Assembly: GCF_900115005.1 (NCBI RefSeq)
Contig: NZ_FOUY01000019.1
Coordinates: 62,001-126,000, forward strand
From: Pseudonocardia ammonioxydans
GTDB lineage: Bacteria; Actinomycetota; Actinomycetes; Mycobacteriales; Pseudonocardiaceae
DNA: 64,000 bases
Direction of reading: 5' to 3'
In this document: positions 49,885 to 61,500 of the stretch, piece after piece
How the letters are laid out: the number at the start of each line of letters is the position of its first letter
How positions within the stretch are numbered: position 1 is the first letter of the stretch
Made by a program: the position numbers and the translations under genes
Notes under the pieces: generated by a model
What the model saw: the letters and a program-made list of their open reading frames with translations, nothing else
Database searches by the model: none
Told to the model about the DNA's origin: nothing

Positions 49885-50844
49885 TCAGCGGGTCGGGAAG
49901 TCGTCGGCGATCGTCGCCGCGATCCGCAGGAACGCCTCCCGGGTCGGCTCGCGCAGCAGGTCCAGGTCGATCCGCCCACCGGCGGCCAGGTGCGGGTCGG
50001 CCGGAACCGAGTGCACCGCGCGGCAGCGCTGCGCGAAGTGGTCGTGGATGCGCTGCGCGTCGACCTCCTCGCTGCTGCGGTCGTGCGACAGCACCACGAC
50101 GGCGTTCTCCGCGTGCCGGCTGTGCCCGTGCGCGGCCAGCCAGTCCAGGGTCTTCCCGGCCCGGCTGGCCCCGTCGACGGTGGGGGCCCCGACGACGACC
50201 ACCGTGTCGGCCAGCTCGAGGGTGCCCTCCATCGCCGAGTGCACCAGCCCGGTACCGGAGTCGGTGAGCAGGATGTTGCAGAACCGGGAGAGCACGGTGC
50301 AGATCCGGGTGTACTCCTCGCGGTTGAACGCCTCGCTCATCGCGGGGTCCTGGTCGCTCGCGAGCACCTGCAGCCGGCCGGCCAGGCTGGTGTAGCGGCT
50401 CATCTCGGTGAGCGAGTCGATGTCGTCGATCTTCTCGAGCATCTGGCGGACGGTGATGCCGGTCTCGCCGGTGAGCCGGTCGGCCAGCGTGCCGGCGTCG
50501 GGGTTCGCGTCGAGCGCGACGACCCGGTCCCCACGGTGGTCGGCCAGCGTCATGCCCAGGCAGGCGGTCACCGTCGTCTTCCCGACGCCGCCCTTGATCG
50601 AGGTCACCGCGATCCGGTAGGCGCCGGGCAGCTGCCGCCGGATCCGGCGCAGCAGCGCGTTCCGCTCGGCCTCGGCCTCGCTGATGCCGGGGTTGTACCG
50701 GCCGCCGGTGGCCTCGTAGAGCGTCTTGCGCCAGCCCCGGCGCGGGCGCTCGGCGCTGCGCCGCATCAGCTGGTCGTGGGTGATCTCGTCGGCCGACGGG
50801 CCCGGGCGGTCGGTCACGGCCGGGCTCACGTCCCGCTCTGTCAT
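49885..50844 (-). CDS. MinD/ParA-family ATPase, EspI-like, first of a pair
   Basis: A 319-residue deviant-Walker ATPase. Residues 84-90 form KGGVGKT, followed by VVALDANPDAGTLADRL, the Walker B-like ILLTDSGTGLVHSAM and VVVVGAPTVDGA. Before the ATPase core is RRGWRKTLYEATGGRYNPGISEAEAERN, here split, which resembles the linker of the ESX-associated protein EspI. An N-terminal motif ADEITHDQLMR recurs in its neighbour ATPase as SAEINHDTLIR. It is the last gene of the apparent cluster that starts with the giant ORF. Role inferred: spatial positioning or energising of a surface or secretion apparatus; chromosome partition is unlikely as no ParB or parS is near. Confidence 0.8.
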   Translation of the reverse strand: MTERDVSPAVTDRPGPSADEITHDQLMRRSAERPRRGWRKTLYEATGGRYNPGISEAEAERNALLRRIRRQLPGAYRIAVTSIKGGVGKTTVTACLGMTLADHRGDRVVALDANPDAGTLADRLTGETGITVRQMLEKIDDIDSLTEMSRYTSLAGRLQVLASDQDPAMSEAFNREEYTRICTVLSRFCNILLTDSGTGLVHSAMEGTLELADTVVVVGAPTVDGASRAGKTLDWLAAHGHSRHAENAVVVLSHDRSSEEVDAQRIHDHFAQRCRAVHSVPADPHLAAGGRIDLDLLREPTREAFLRIAATIADDFPTR

Positions 50845-50896
50845 CGACGGTGTCCTCTCGGGGGTGTTCTCTCTGGGGTGTTCGCAGGAGGAAGGC

Positions 50897-51142
50897 TCAG
50901 GCCGGCGGGACGCCGACCGGCACGGAGATCACGAGGGTGGACGCGACCAGGGCCAGTACCAGCAGGACCAGCAGCAACAGGACGAGCAGCCGCTTCCCGC
51001 CCGGGAGCGACCGGGCCGGACCCGGCTCCGGTGCTGTCCTCGGCGGGCCGGCCCGCGCCGGACGCGCCGCCCGGACCGGTGGTCCGGGCCGGACGCGCCG
51101 GCGGTCGGCCCGTCGTCGCGCACGCCGGTTGCGCGGGCTCAC
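50897..51142 (-). CDS. Small single-pass membrane protein between the two ATPases
   Basis: An 81-residue protein that I do not recognise. The first 50 residues are basic and rich in Arg, Pro and Ala; residues about 50-75 form one very hydrophobic helix (KRLLVLLLLVLLVLALVAST), and it ends ISVPVGVPPA. The start is GTG 51142, overlapping the upstream ATPase stop as GTGA, which is a strong sign it is real and translated with it. The layout (long basic cytosolic N-terminus, one helix, almost nothing outside) suits a membrane anchor or docking partner for the ATPases. Confidence 0.7.
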   Translation of the reverse strand: MSPRNRRARRRADRRRVRPGPPVRAARPARAGPPRTAPEPGPARSLPGGKRLLVLLLLVLLVLALVASTLVISVPVGVPPA

Positions 51143-52284
51143 CGACCGGCCCCCGTCCCGGCGCTCCCCGCGCCGGGCAGACCCTCCACGACGAGCGCGG
51201 CGAGCTCGAGGAACCGTTCCCGGGTCGTGGCGCGCAGCCGGTCGACGTCGATCGGGCCACCGGAGGCCAGGTGCGGGTCGTGGGGCAGCTCCACGACCGC
51301 GCGTGCGTGCCGGTGGAAGTGCGAGCGGATCCGCTCGGCGGGGATGTCGGGGGCGGCCCGGTCCGTGGTCAGGACGACCACCGCGTCCCGGGCGCGGGCA
51401 GCGACGCCGTTCGCCACCAGCCAGCGCAGCGTCGCCGACGCCCGGCTCGCGTCGTCCACCGCCAGACCCCCGACGACGACCAGCACGTCCGCGGCCGCCA
51501 CGGCGGCGCGGACCGCGCCGTGCCGCAGGCCGGGACCGCAGTCGGCGATGGTGACGTCGAAGAAGCGACTCAGGTGCTCGTCCACCCGGACCAGGTGCTC
51601 GGCCCGGAAACCGTCGGTCGTGCCGCTCTCGGCCCGGTCGTCACCGATCACCGTCAGCCGGCCGGCCAGCCCGGCGTAGCCGAGCAGCTCGCCGAGCGAC
51701 TCGACGCGGGCACGCCCGGCCAGGCCGCGCCGGCCCGCGCCGGAGCCCGTGGTGACCAGCCGGTCGGCCAGGGTGCCCGGGTCCGGCGCGGAGTCGAGGA
51801 CGGCGATCCGGTCACCCCGGTGCTCCGCGAGGGCCAGCCCCAGCCCGGCCGCCACGGTCGTCTTCCCGACCCCGCCCTTGAGCGACAGCACCGCGACCCG
51901 GGCGGGTCCGGACAGCGGGCCCCGGATCCGGGCGAGCAGCTCCGGTCGTTGCCGGGCCGCCCGCGCGGACGCCGCCCGCGCCGGGCGGATCAGCGTGTCG
52001 TGGTTGATCTCCGCGGAGGTGCGGTCGATCGGGGCCGGTGCAGAACCCGCGGTCACGTCGCCGGGAGCGGTGGGCCCGGTGCGGTCGCCGACCTCCGGCG
52101 CGCGGGGCGGGCCCGCGTCGCTGCGGCGGAGCGGCGCCGGAACGGTCCGGGCGTGCTCGGCCCGCATCCGGCGGGCGGCCCGGCGGTGTTCCTGGGTGCA
52201 GTAGAGCCGGGCGGGACGGTCCGCGCGCTGCTCGATCGTCGCCGCGCACCCCGGCAGCGCACAGCGCCGGACCAACGTGTCCAC
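51139..52284 (-). CDS. MinD/ParA-family ATPase with N-terminal zinc-finger-like motif, second of the pair
   Basis: A 381-residue protein. Residues 8-33 have Cys8, Cys13, Cys29 and His33 (C-x4-C-x15-C-x3-H), set in RRCALPGC and LYCTQEHRRAARR, similar to small zinc fingers that bind nucleic acid or protein. A disordered linker follows, then the SAEINHDTLIR motif shared with the first ATPase, and the core with LSLKGGVGKTT, IAVLDSAPDPGTLADRL, VTIADCGPGLRHGAV and VVVGGLAVDDASRA. Start GTG 52284. The two ATPases are clear paralogues. It follows the giant ORF after 219 bases of lower-GC DNA that probably holds a promoter. Confidence 0.8.
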   Translation of the reverse strand: MDTLVRRCALPGCAATIEQRADRPARLYCTQEHRRAARRMRAEHARTVPAPLRRSDAGPPRAPEVGDRTGPTAPGDVTAGSAPAPIDRTSAEINHDTLIRPARAASARAARQRPELLARIRGPLSGPARVAVLSLKGGVGKTTVAAGLGLALAEHRGDRIAVLDSAPDPGTLADRLVTTGSGAGRRGLAGRARVESLGELLGYAGLAGRLTVIGDDRAESGTTDGFRAEHLVRVDEHLSRFFDVTIADCGPGLRHGAVRAAVAAADVLVVVGGLAVDDASRASATLRWLVANGVAARARDAVVVLTTDRAAPDIPAERIRSHFHRHARAVVELPHDPHLASGGPIDVDRLRATTRERFLELAALVVEGLPGAGSAGTGAGR

Positions 52285-52503
52285 GACGGCGTCTCCCCCC
52301 AGATGGCGCGCGTAGGCACAATCGTGATGCGACTGTTCCCGGTGACCCGGACCGCCGATTCCGCGGTCGGTGCGACCTGCGAGGTCCTCGCCGTCGGCGG
52401 CTCAGCGAATCTACTTTGTACGACAACTCCCGCACCGATGTCCACTGTTCCCGGACGGTTTACGAATCAATCATTTTTCGCACCATTTACGTCATAGAGA
52501 CGT
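52285..52503 (-). promoter_or_regulatory. Lower-GC intergenic DNA upstream of the ATPase genes
   Basis: This 219-base gap is visibly richer in A and T than anything near it (for example 52395-52500). It probably contains the promoter of the three-gene ATPase unit; hexamers such as TAGATT and TAAATG are present on the minus strand but no single -35/-10 pair stands out. Confidence 0.5.
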
Positions 52504-52508
52504 CTATG
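52493..52508. promoter_or_regulatory. Palindrome overlapping the stop of the giant ORF
   Basis: CATAGAGACGTCTATG: six-base arms CATAGA/TCTATG around GACG, covering the TAG stop codon. It could be an operator for the downstream genes or a small terminator; no T-run follows. Confidence 0.45.
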
Positions 52509-55500
52509 CCGTGGGCCGTTCGGCGCTGACGTGATGCCCGGACGGCGCCACGGCGGCGGGGCCGCCCGGAGCCGGCACCGCCACGGCGGCGGCGCCGGAG
52601 CCGCGGTGCCCCGCAGCGTGTGCCGCCGCGGTGAGCGCGGCGACGGTGCGGGCCGGGTCGCCGTGGACCACCGACGCCGCCGGGTGCCGCCCGTCCGCCC
52701 CCGCCGCGGCCGGGCCCGTGAACAGCACCAGAGTGCCCGGCCCGCGCACCTCATGGGTGACGGTCCGGACCGGGCCGGCGGAGCGCCCCGTCCCGAGCCA
52801 CCCGGTCAGCACCCCGGAACGGAGCTCGGCGCCGAGCAGTGCGAACGCCGCACCCCGTTGCGGGACCCAGTGGGCCGACACGTCACCGGCCCAGCTGATC
52901 GTCACCCGGGTGGTGCCGGCGTGCGGCCGGACCTGCGCGGCCGCGAGGACCACCGGCACCTCGCCGCGGGAGTCGGGGCGGCCGAGCACCGTCCCCGCCG
53001 CGGCGCGCACCGCGGCCCGGGTGTCCCCGCCGCCGGTCAGCGCCCGGTACGCCGCCGACACCGCGGACCGGACCGGCAGGCGTCCGGGGCGCAGGCCCCG
53101 CGCGAGCACCGCGGTGCCCTGCCCGGAGACCTCCGCGACGACCTGGCCGGCCCCGGCCGGAGCCGGGGTGGCGTGTGTCGCGGCGGGCAGCGGGCCGGCC
53201 TGCACCCGCGGTGCCACGCTCGGCACGCCGGCCGCCGCACCGGCGTCGTGCAGCAGCTCGGCCAACCGGTCCCCCAGCTCGATCGCCCGGACGAGGTGCC
53301 GCACGCCACCGAGGGTCTGGCGGTAGCGGGCGTCCTGCGCCCGCCGTCGGACCTCGAGCAGCTCCCGCTCGGCAGCCACCGCCGCACGCACCCGGTCGCG
53401 GCTGACACCGGCCGTGAGCCCCTCGACCGCGAGCTCGGCGACGCGTATCGCGTTCAGTACCGCGTCCCGGATCGCCACCGGCACCGGCGGCGCGCCCGTC
53501 CGGCGGGCGAGCACGGCCTCGGCGGTGTCCGCCGCGCGGTGCAGGCGGTGCAGGCGGACCTCGGCCCGCCGCTCCCCCGCCCCGGCGAGCCGGGCGGCGT
53601 CTGCCCGGGCCCCGGCCAGGGTCTCGGCCAGCACGACCATGGCCTCGACCGCGGCGTCGACGGCCTGCTCGGCCTGCCGGTCCAGCAGGTCGATCCGGGT
53701 CCGCACGGCCGGGTCCGCCGGCGGCGCCCGCGGGCCCCCCGCGCCGGCCCGCCGACGTTCGGCCTGCACCCGCGCACGTGCCCGGTCGGCCCGGCCCTGG
53801 GCCGCCGACGCCGTGGCCGCAGCCGCACGGAGCCCGGCCACCAGCTCCGTCGCCGTCGGGGGCGCCGGGGCCGGTTCCCCGGTCCGCTCCCCGGTCCGCA
53901 CGGACGCCGGGACGCCGCCGGTGGCCGCGGGGGTGTCCACCGCTCCCGGCCCGCGCAGCCCGGCCGGGAGCCGCCCGGCCCGGACCGGCGCCTGCCAGAG
54001 CACGTTTCGTGCCCCGTCGACCGGGAACCGGCCGGTCAGCGCGGCCCCCCGCACGAGCTCCACGAGGACGCGGTGGCCGCGCTCGGCCGCCGGGAGGGCG
54101 GCCCAGCCGCCGCGCGCCGCGACCGGACGCGGCACCCGTACCGCCGGGTCGCCCAGCAGGTCCAGGCCGGCCGCACCGGGCACCGCCGCCGGGTCGGTCC
54201 GCAGCGCCGCCCGCAGCACCGGCGGGGCCTTGCGCCACCACGTCCGCAGCTCGGGCCGGGCCCGGTAGCCGCCGTCCGAACCGACGACGAGCAGGCCGCG
54301 CGCGGCCATGTCGGTCAGCAGCCGGCCCGCGGCCGCGGCGTCCCCGCCGAACCGCGCCGCGTACGACGCGGGGGTCGCGCCGCGCCGGGCCCCGGCCAGG
54401 TTCACCAGGACGCCCAGCTCCGGGACGGCTGCCGGGCGCACCGGCCCGTCCGCCACCGGCGCCAGCCGGGCGGCGAGCACACCGGCGTCGTGCCGGCGCT
54501 CCGGCCCGTCGTGGCGGCGGGCCCGCACCACGTCACCGGCCCAGCGCAGCAGCGTCATCGCGGCGTCGGCCCGGGCGAGCCGCCCGTCGTCGGCCGCGGT
54601 CCCCCGGGCCCGCCCGTCACCGATCGCCCGCGCCCGGTCGCGCCACAGCCGCACCGCCGAGTGCAGTGGGTCCGGGTCGACCGTGCGGGCCCGCTCGCGC
54701 TCGGCCCGGCCTCGGGCGTTCTCCAGCGCCGTCTCCAGCTCACCGCGCCGCCGCGGGTCACGCCCGTGCGTGTGCCGCTCCAGCAGCGCCTCGAGCACGC
54801 GGATCCGGGCACGGGCGTGCTCGGCCCGCAGCCGGTCACGCTGCTCGAGCTCCGCGCGGAACCGGGCCGCGGCGGCCGGGCCGGGCGTGACCCCGTTGCG
54901 GCCGGCGTCGACCACCCGTAGTGCCTCGACGAGGATCGCCACGGTCGCGGCCCGCTCCGGGCTGGTGCCCGGCCGCATCCGCGACAGGTGCTCGCGCAGC
55001 ACCGGCAGCGACGCCAGCACGGTCCGTGCCTGCTGCCGTTCCCGGCGTTCGGCGAGCCGGCGCTCGGTCCGCCATGCCCGCGCCACGGCACGGTCCGCAC
55101 GCTCGGCGGCCGTCGGGCGTGCCTCGGCCGTCCGGGCCGGCAGCGGGGCGAGGCCCGCGGCGAGGTCGTCGGCGAGCCCCCGCACCATCTCGTCCCGGGT
55201 GCCGCCCGGGAGACCGAGCACGGACAGGTGCTCGGTGATCGCCGCGGCGAGCCGGGCCTGCGCGGCGCGCCCGCGCCACGGCCCCGGTGTCACCGCCCGC
55301 AACCGGTCGGCGAGCCCCGGCCGGGCCGGCCGGTCCGCGCGGACCCGGCGTACCGGCTGGGTGCGGCCGTCGCCGTAGTTGTAGTTCAGCGCGTCCCGCA
55401 CCACGTTGACCCCCAGCACGACGGCGATCACCGCCGCACCCCGCGGGAGCTGCTCGGCCCAGGTCTCGCCCGCCGCCCACGGCCGGGTCGCCGCGTACAC

Positions 55501-58500
55501 GGCCGCCATGAACAGCGGCCCGTCCAGCTTGCGGAACTCGTTGCCCACGTCGGCGCCGTAGAGCGACCGGATCCCGAGCCGGTGCCACCACGCCCGGACC
55601 TGCCCGGCCGCGTCGTGTACCGAGCCCAGCCGCCGCGCGGTCAGCGGCCCGAGCCGCTCCGTACCCCGGTCGAGCAGCCAGACCAGCGGCGGGCCCGACA
55701 GCAGCCCGAACGCGGCCGTCACCGCCGCACCGGCGAACCAGGCGGTCGCGCTGCCGCTCTCGCCCGTGCCGAACAGGGCCACGACGCCGTTCGCGAGCCA
55801 GAGCGCCGGGAGCACCACGAACGGCGCCAGGACGATGTCGGAGACCCGGATCCATCCGGCCCAGCGGGTCTGCACCGCCGTGACGGCGGTCGGGACCAGC
55901 GTCGCCGCGACGTAGTACCACATCCCGTTCGCCGCGCCCGGCGGGAACAGCACGTTCAGCCCGAACACGCCGAGCCCGGACACGAGCGCGGCGCGCGCGG
56001 CCGAGCGACGGGCATGTCCGTACGCGGATCCCTCCACGCCCCCGGCACGCATCATCGACCGCCACTGCAGCGTGATGCGGTAGACCACCAGTGCCTGTGC
56101 CGGGACCGCCAGCAGGCGCGGCAATGCCGTCGCGGCCGCGGCGAGCCCACCGGACACGACGCCGGCCACGGCGAACGCCGCGGGTGCCGCGCCGAACAGG
56201 GCACCGGTCGACAGTGCGGTGACCCACCGTGGCGGGGCGCGTTCCTGACGGCTGCCGCGCAGCAGGTGCCGCACGCGCACCGCGGCACCGGAGAGCACCA
56301 GCGTACCGGCGGTGAGGCCGGCCTCCGTCCAGCCGGCACCCACCATGGCCGCCGCAGGCACCGCTCCCGCACCGGCGATCCCACCGGTCCACCGCAACTG
56401 CCGTTCCCGGTGCGCCGGCCCGGAACCGCGTTCCGCGGAACCGCCCCGGCGGACCCGGTCGGCCGCCGCACTCGTCCACCACGCCACGGCCGCGGCCGGG
56501 TGGGCCGTCGCACCGGCCGCGCGCAGCAGCACACGCACCGGCGCGGAGGCGGCGGCGCGGCGCGCACGCAGCTCGCCCGCGGCCGCGTCCCGGCCCTCGC
56601 GGGCGAGTGCCGCGGCCGCGCGGTCGGCCCGCAGCGCGTCGTACTCGGGCAGCCGGGCCACCGCACGCTCGACGAACCGGCCCAGCTCGACCCGGAACGC
56701 CGCCGGTCGCACCTCCGACGTCACCGTCGCCCGGCCCGCACCCAGCGCGCGCACCTGCCCGGGACGCAGCCCGGTCTCCCGGGCCAGCGCCGCGATCCGG
56801 GTGCCTGCAGCCAGGCCACCGGTCAACCGCGCGATCTCCGCACGGCGTGGCGCCAGCCGTGCGGCCAGCGCGTCCTGCCGGGCGGTCAGCAGGTGCTCGG
56901 CCGCACGCCGCTCGAACTCCTGCACGGCGTACCGCCGCCAGGACGAGACCTGCTCACCGCCTGCCCGGAGCGCACCGGGGACACGGTGGGCGTGCAGGGC
57001 CCGACCGATCGCCTGCCGCGCCGTGCCGAACCGCTGCGCGGCCGCGGACGACACGCCCCGGCGGGTACCCGGAGCCGCCGGCGGGGCCCGGGCCCCGCCG
57101 GTGGCCGGCGTGGCGGCGGACGCCCCGGCCGGCCGGCCGGCGATCGTGCCCCGGGTCGCCGGCGCACCGCTGCGCTGCTGTTCGGCGGCGAGACCGGCCC
57201 CGGGCAGTGGTGTCTCGGGAGTGACGGCGGCGCCGTCACCGGCCCGCCACCAGGACCGCGCCCGGTCGAGTGCGGCCCGGCCGGCGACGACCCCGCGATG
57301 GTCGTCCCGCGCGGCCACACCCATCCGGCGGACCGTCGCCCGGTCCAGCTCCCGCCACGCGCGCACCGCGGACGCGGCGGTGTCCGGCTCCCAGGCGTGC
57401 CCGGCCCGGGCGGCCCGTTCCCGCACCGCCTCGATCGCCTGCTGCTCACGGCCCGTGCGGGCGGCCACCACCAGCCTGCGGATGTCGCGGTGCAGCCCCG
57501 TCATCGACCGCCGCTCCGGTGCTCGCGCGGCTCCGTCGAGCCGGTGGAGGAGGTCGACGACCGACGCCGGCGGTACCGCCGGGTCGGCGGCGGACCGCCA
57601 CAGGCTGTTCACCACCCCCAGCACCCGCAGGGCGGCGGACGCCTCCGCGGGAGTACGCGCCGTCACGGAGCCCAGGCGCGGCAGCTCGGGGATCCGTGCC
57701 CGTTCCTGGGCCGCCTCGGCCGCGGCCCGCACCAGATCGCGCCGGTGCCGCAGCTCGGACAGCTCCGCCTCGGCCTGCAGCGCCGCGGCCCGCGAGCTGA
57801 TCCGGGGGTTGCGACCGGGCTCGCGCTGCGCCGGCGGCACGGCGTGGTGGCGGCGCACGGCCGCGGTCGCCGCTGCCGTCTCCCGGAACCTGCGGTCGAG
57901 CTCGGCGGCCCACTCCGCCAGATGTGCAGCCCGCTCGCCGACGGTCCCGGCCGGCCGGGCCGAGGCGCCGGGCAGCCCGGCCACCCGGCCCACCAGCTCC
58001 TGGTACCGGCGTTCGGCTGCCTCCGCAGCGACCCGCTGGCGCGCGAGCAGGATCGAGGTCCCGGCCCGTTCCCGCGCATCCGCCCACCGGCCGTCGACCC
58101 AACGCTGCGCCATGGGACCCACGACCGGGACACGGAAGCCGTCGCCGTCCCGGCGGAGATGCCGGACCTGCGCCAAGGACTCCATCAGGCCGTACCGGGC
58201 CGCGGACACCCCGGCCGGGTGGAGTCCCCGGTGGCCCGTCGGCACCGGGGCGTGCCAGGCGTTCCCGCGCATCCAGCCGTAGGCCCACGCGACGCGGATG
58301 TCGAAGTAGGGGACCGTCAGCGTCGGCGGGAGCTGTCCCGGCCCCGGCCGCGGGGCCTCCGGGTCCGTGCTCCGGGGCTCCGGGTCCGGGCCTCGGGCTC
58401 CCGGGCCGGGGACCGCCGAGGCGGCCGGGGTGACGACCACGTGCCGGTGCCCGGGCGCAGGTCCCGCGCGCCCGGCGGCGGCCGCGGACCCGTCCGGCCA

Positions 58501-61500
58501 CGCACTGGCGGAGCGGCCGGGCCCCGGTGCCGGGACGGCCTCGGCCCGGGTGCGGGCCGACGCCGGAACGGTCCCGGTGGTGCTGCGGACCGGCACCGCC
58601 CGGACGGTGGCCGGCGCCCCGGCCGTCCCGGGCCGCCCGGCGGCCGTCGTCGGCGTCGTCCGGGCGGTGGTCTGCGCCGCAACGGTGTCGACGGCCGTGC
58701 TCTTCGGCGCCACCCGGGCGGATGCGGCCGGCGGGGCCGGCGCGGCGGTCAGGCCGCCGGAGACCATGAGCCCGGCGGCGGCGCCGGCCACGACCTGGCG
58801 CGCCCGGGAGAAGGCGGGGCGGCCCGGGGCGCTCTTCGGCCCGGTCGTCGTGGCAGTCGGCGGGGCGGCACCGGGTCGAGCCCCGGCCATCGCGCCGGAG
58901 GGTGCACGGTTCGCGGCGGCGGTGGGCCCGTGCGATCCGGTGGCCGGATCGCGTCCGGGGACCGGAAGCCCGTCGATGTGCCGGAGGCCGGCTGGGCCCT
59001 GCACGAGGTCCAGCTCGTCCTTGATCGCGCGCTGCTCGGCCCGGACACCGGCGAGCTCCTGTCGTGCCTCACCGGCGCGGGCGTCGTTGCGGGCCTGGTG
59101 CGCGCGCTCGATCGCGGCGTCGAGCCCCTTGCGGCTCTCTCTCGTCCCAGCGGTGTCGGCCTCCGGCCTCGGGGCCGGCCGGGCCGACTCGTCGAGACGG
59201 GTCCGCAGCTCCCCGGCCCGCACCTCGAGCTGCCCGAGGCGCTCGCGGAGCGCGGGAGCGGTCGGGTGCTCCACCTCGCGCACCGTCACGCGCGGCGGCG
59301 CACCGGCGGTGCGCGACCCGCGCGCCGGCACACCCGCGGTGTTCCCGGTGCGCGCCGGACCGGTGTTCCCCGGTCCGGGCGGCTGCTGCGCACCCCGCGG
59401 CGAGGCGGGCACCGTGATGGTGCCGAAGTCCTCGCCGGTCCGGCGGTCGACCACGCGTGCGGTCCGCAGCTCGCCGTCCGGGCGCGGCCCCCGGGCCGGG
59501 GCGAGCGGCCCGGCCGGGGAGCGTGGGACGCCCGTCAGCGGACCGTGGCGCGCCGTGTGCCGGAGCTGCGCCTGGTGCTGGTGCCGGACGGAGTTGGCCG
59601 CCGCCCCGCGCTCGGTCATGCCGTGCACCTTCGCCATGCCCGCCGGGAGGCCGAGCATGGTCGTGGACAGGGCGAGATCGTTGAGTCCCCGGGCGCGCTG
59701 GCCGCTGCTCAGGGAGTCCCAGTCCCGGTACAGCTGCACGCCGTGATCAACGGTGTGTGCGCCGAACCCGGCCAGCGCCGTACCGTTCATCGCCCGGCCC
59801 GCGGTCTGGTAGCGCAGCGCGGACGTCGCCGCCCGGGCCTGCTGCGCCGCCGCAGCCGCCGACGTCGTCGAGGTCGCCGGGGTCAGGGCCGACCTCGCCA
59901 GCGCCGACGAGCGGAGGAACGCCGTGCCCGCACCGCCCGACACGAGGCCGCCGCCGATGGTCACCCAGCTGTTCCGCGCCGCCCGGGACTCGATCGGGTC
60001 GAGGCTCTGGCCGCGGACGTACCGGCCGCGCAGGTTTCCGATCTCCTCGCCGACGGCCACCGTCGTCGTCGCGGCGAGGGTGGCCCAGCCCGCCGCCGCG
60101 ATCGGCTGGCCACCCGGCGTGAACGTCACGGCGGCGAGGCCGGCGACCGTCGGGGCCAGGTAGACGTAACCCTTGTTCCTGTCCCACCAGTCGTAATGAC
60201 GACCGTTGGTGCTGGTCAGGGCGAAGTCCCCGGCGGCGTCGCCCCAGTCCTCCGCGGTGACGATCCGGGTGTCCTCGCCGAAGAGCTCGTTGTTGTCCCG
60301 GAAGTCCCCCAGCCCCGAGTAGTCGTGGCCGTTCGGGTCGACGTAGCGGACCTCGCCGTCGTCGTCCTCGATCCGGTAGATCGGCATCCTCCCGGATCCG
60401 TTCTCGTCCGAGAAACCGACGCCGAGCTCCTCGACCACGCCGTCGTCGCCGCCGAGCTCCCGGATGCGTTTCCGGGCGTCCGCGCTGTCGACCTTGTCGA
60501 GGTCCACCTTGCGCTCGGCGAACTCCTCCCGCAGCCGGTCCTGCGGATCCCAGTAGGCAGCTGCCGCCGCCAGCCGGTCCCCGGTGTCGTCGCCGAACCC
60601 CTCCTTCTCGGCGAGCCGGTCGAGCTGGTCGCGCTCGTCGTCGGTGAGCGCATCGACGGCCTGCTTGCCCTCGGCGGACTTCACCGCGAGGAAGACGTCC
60701 GTCCGCCCGGTGGACGGCAGCTGGACGTCGGTGTCGCGCAGCACCGTGTCCGGCGAGCGCCACGCCCGGTCCTTCGCGGTGGTGTCGTAGGTCAGGCCGA
60801 TGCCCTCGGCGAGGGTCGAGTACGTCCCGGACAGGCGTTCCTGGCGCGGGTCACCCGACCCCTCCATGTCCTCGGCCAGCCGCTCGGCGTCGACCTGCAG
60901 ATCGTTCCAGGTGCGCAGGCGGTCGGCCAGCGCGGTGTCCCCGACGCCCTCTGCCGCGGCGATGTCGAACTCGCGCATCCGTTCCCGGCGGTCCCGGCCG
61001 TCGCCCGCCGGGGCCAGGTCCTTCCGGGTGGCGCCCACCCGCCCCTCGATCCCCTCGAGGGCCTCGATCTCACCGTTGATCCACCCGCGTTCCCGTTCGA
61101 GGGCGACCCGCTCGGTAGGCGTGGCACCGGGGCCGAGCTCGGCCACCCGCTGCTCGTGGGCGGCGTGCCGGCGGTCCACCTCCGCGGCACGCGGGACCGT
61201 GCTCAGCTCGGCGATCCGGGCACCGTGCAGTGCCGCGCGGTCGGCCGCGGACAGCCCGGCGCCGGCCGGGTCGCCGCTCTCGTCCGCCCCCATCTCGCGG
61301 AGGCCCTCGGCGCTGCCCGGCAGGCCCGGGACATCGGCGAACGCCTCCTGCTGCTCGGCGGTCGGGTGCCCCTGGCCCCGGACCGAGTCCACGACCGTCC
61401 GAGCGCGGGCGAACTCGGCATCGGTCTCGGCCGCCTCCTCGATCAGCTCCAGGTGCGGGGCGAGCTCCCGCTCCTCGGCAGCGGTGAGCCCGCCCTCGTT

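Noticed and set aside
49885-52284. The ATPase pair as a chromosome or plasmid ParA system
   Set aside because: No ParB gene or parS repeats are nearby, and the linker before the core resembles ESX EspI more than ParA.
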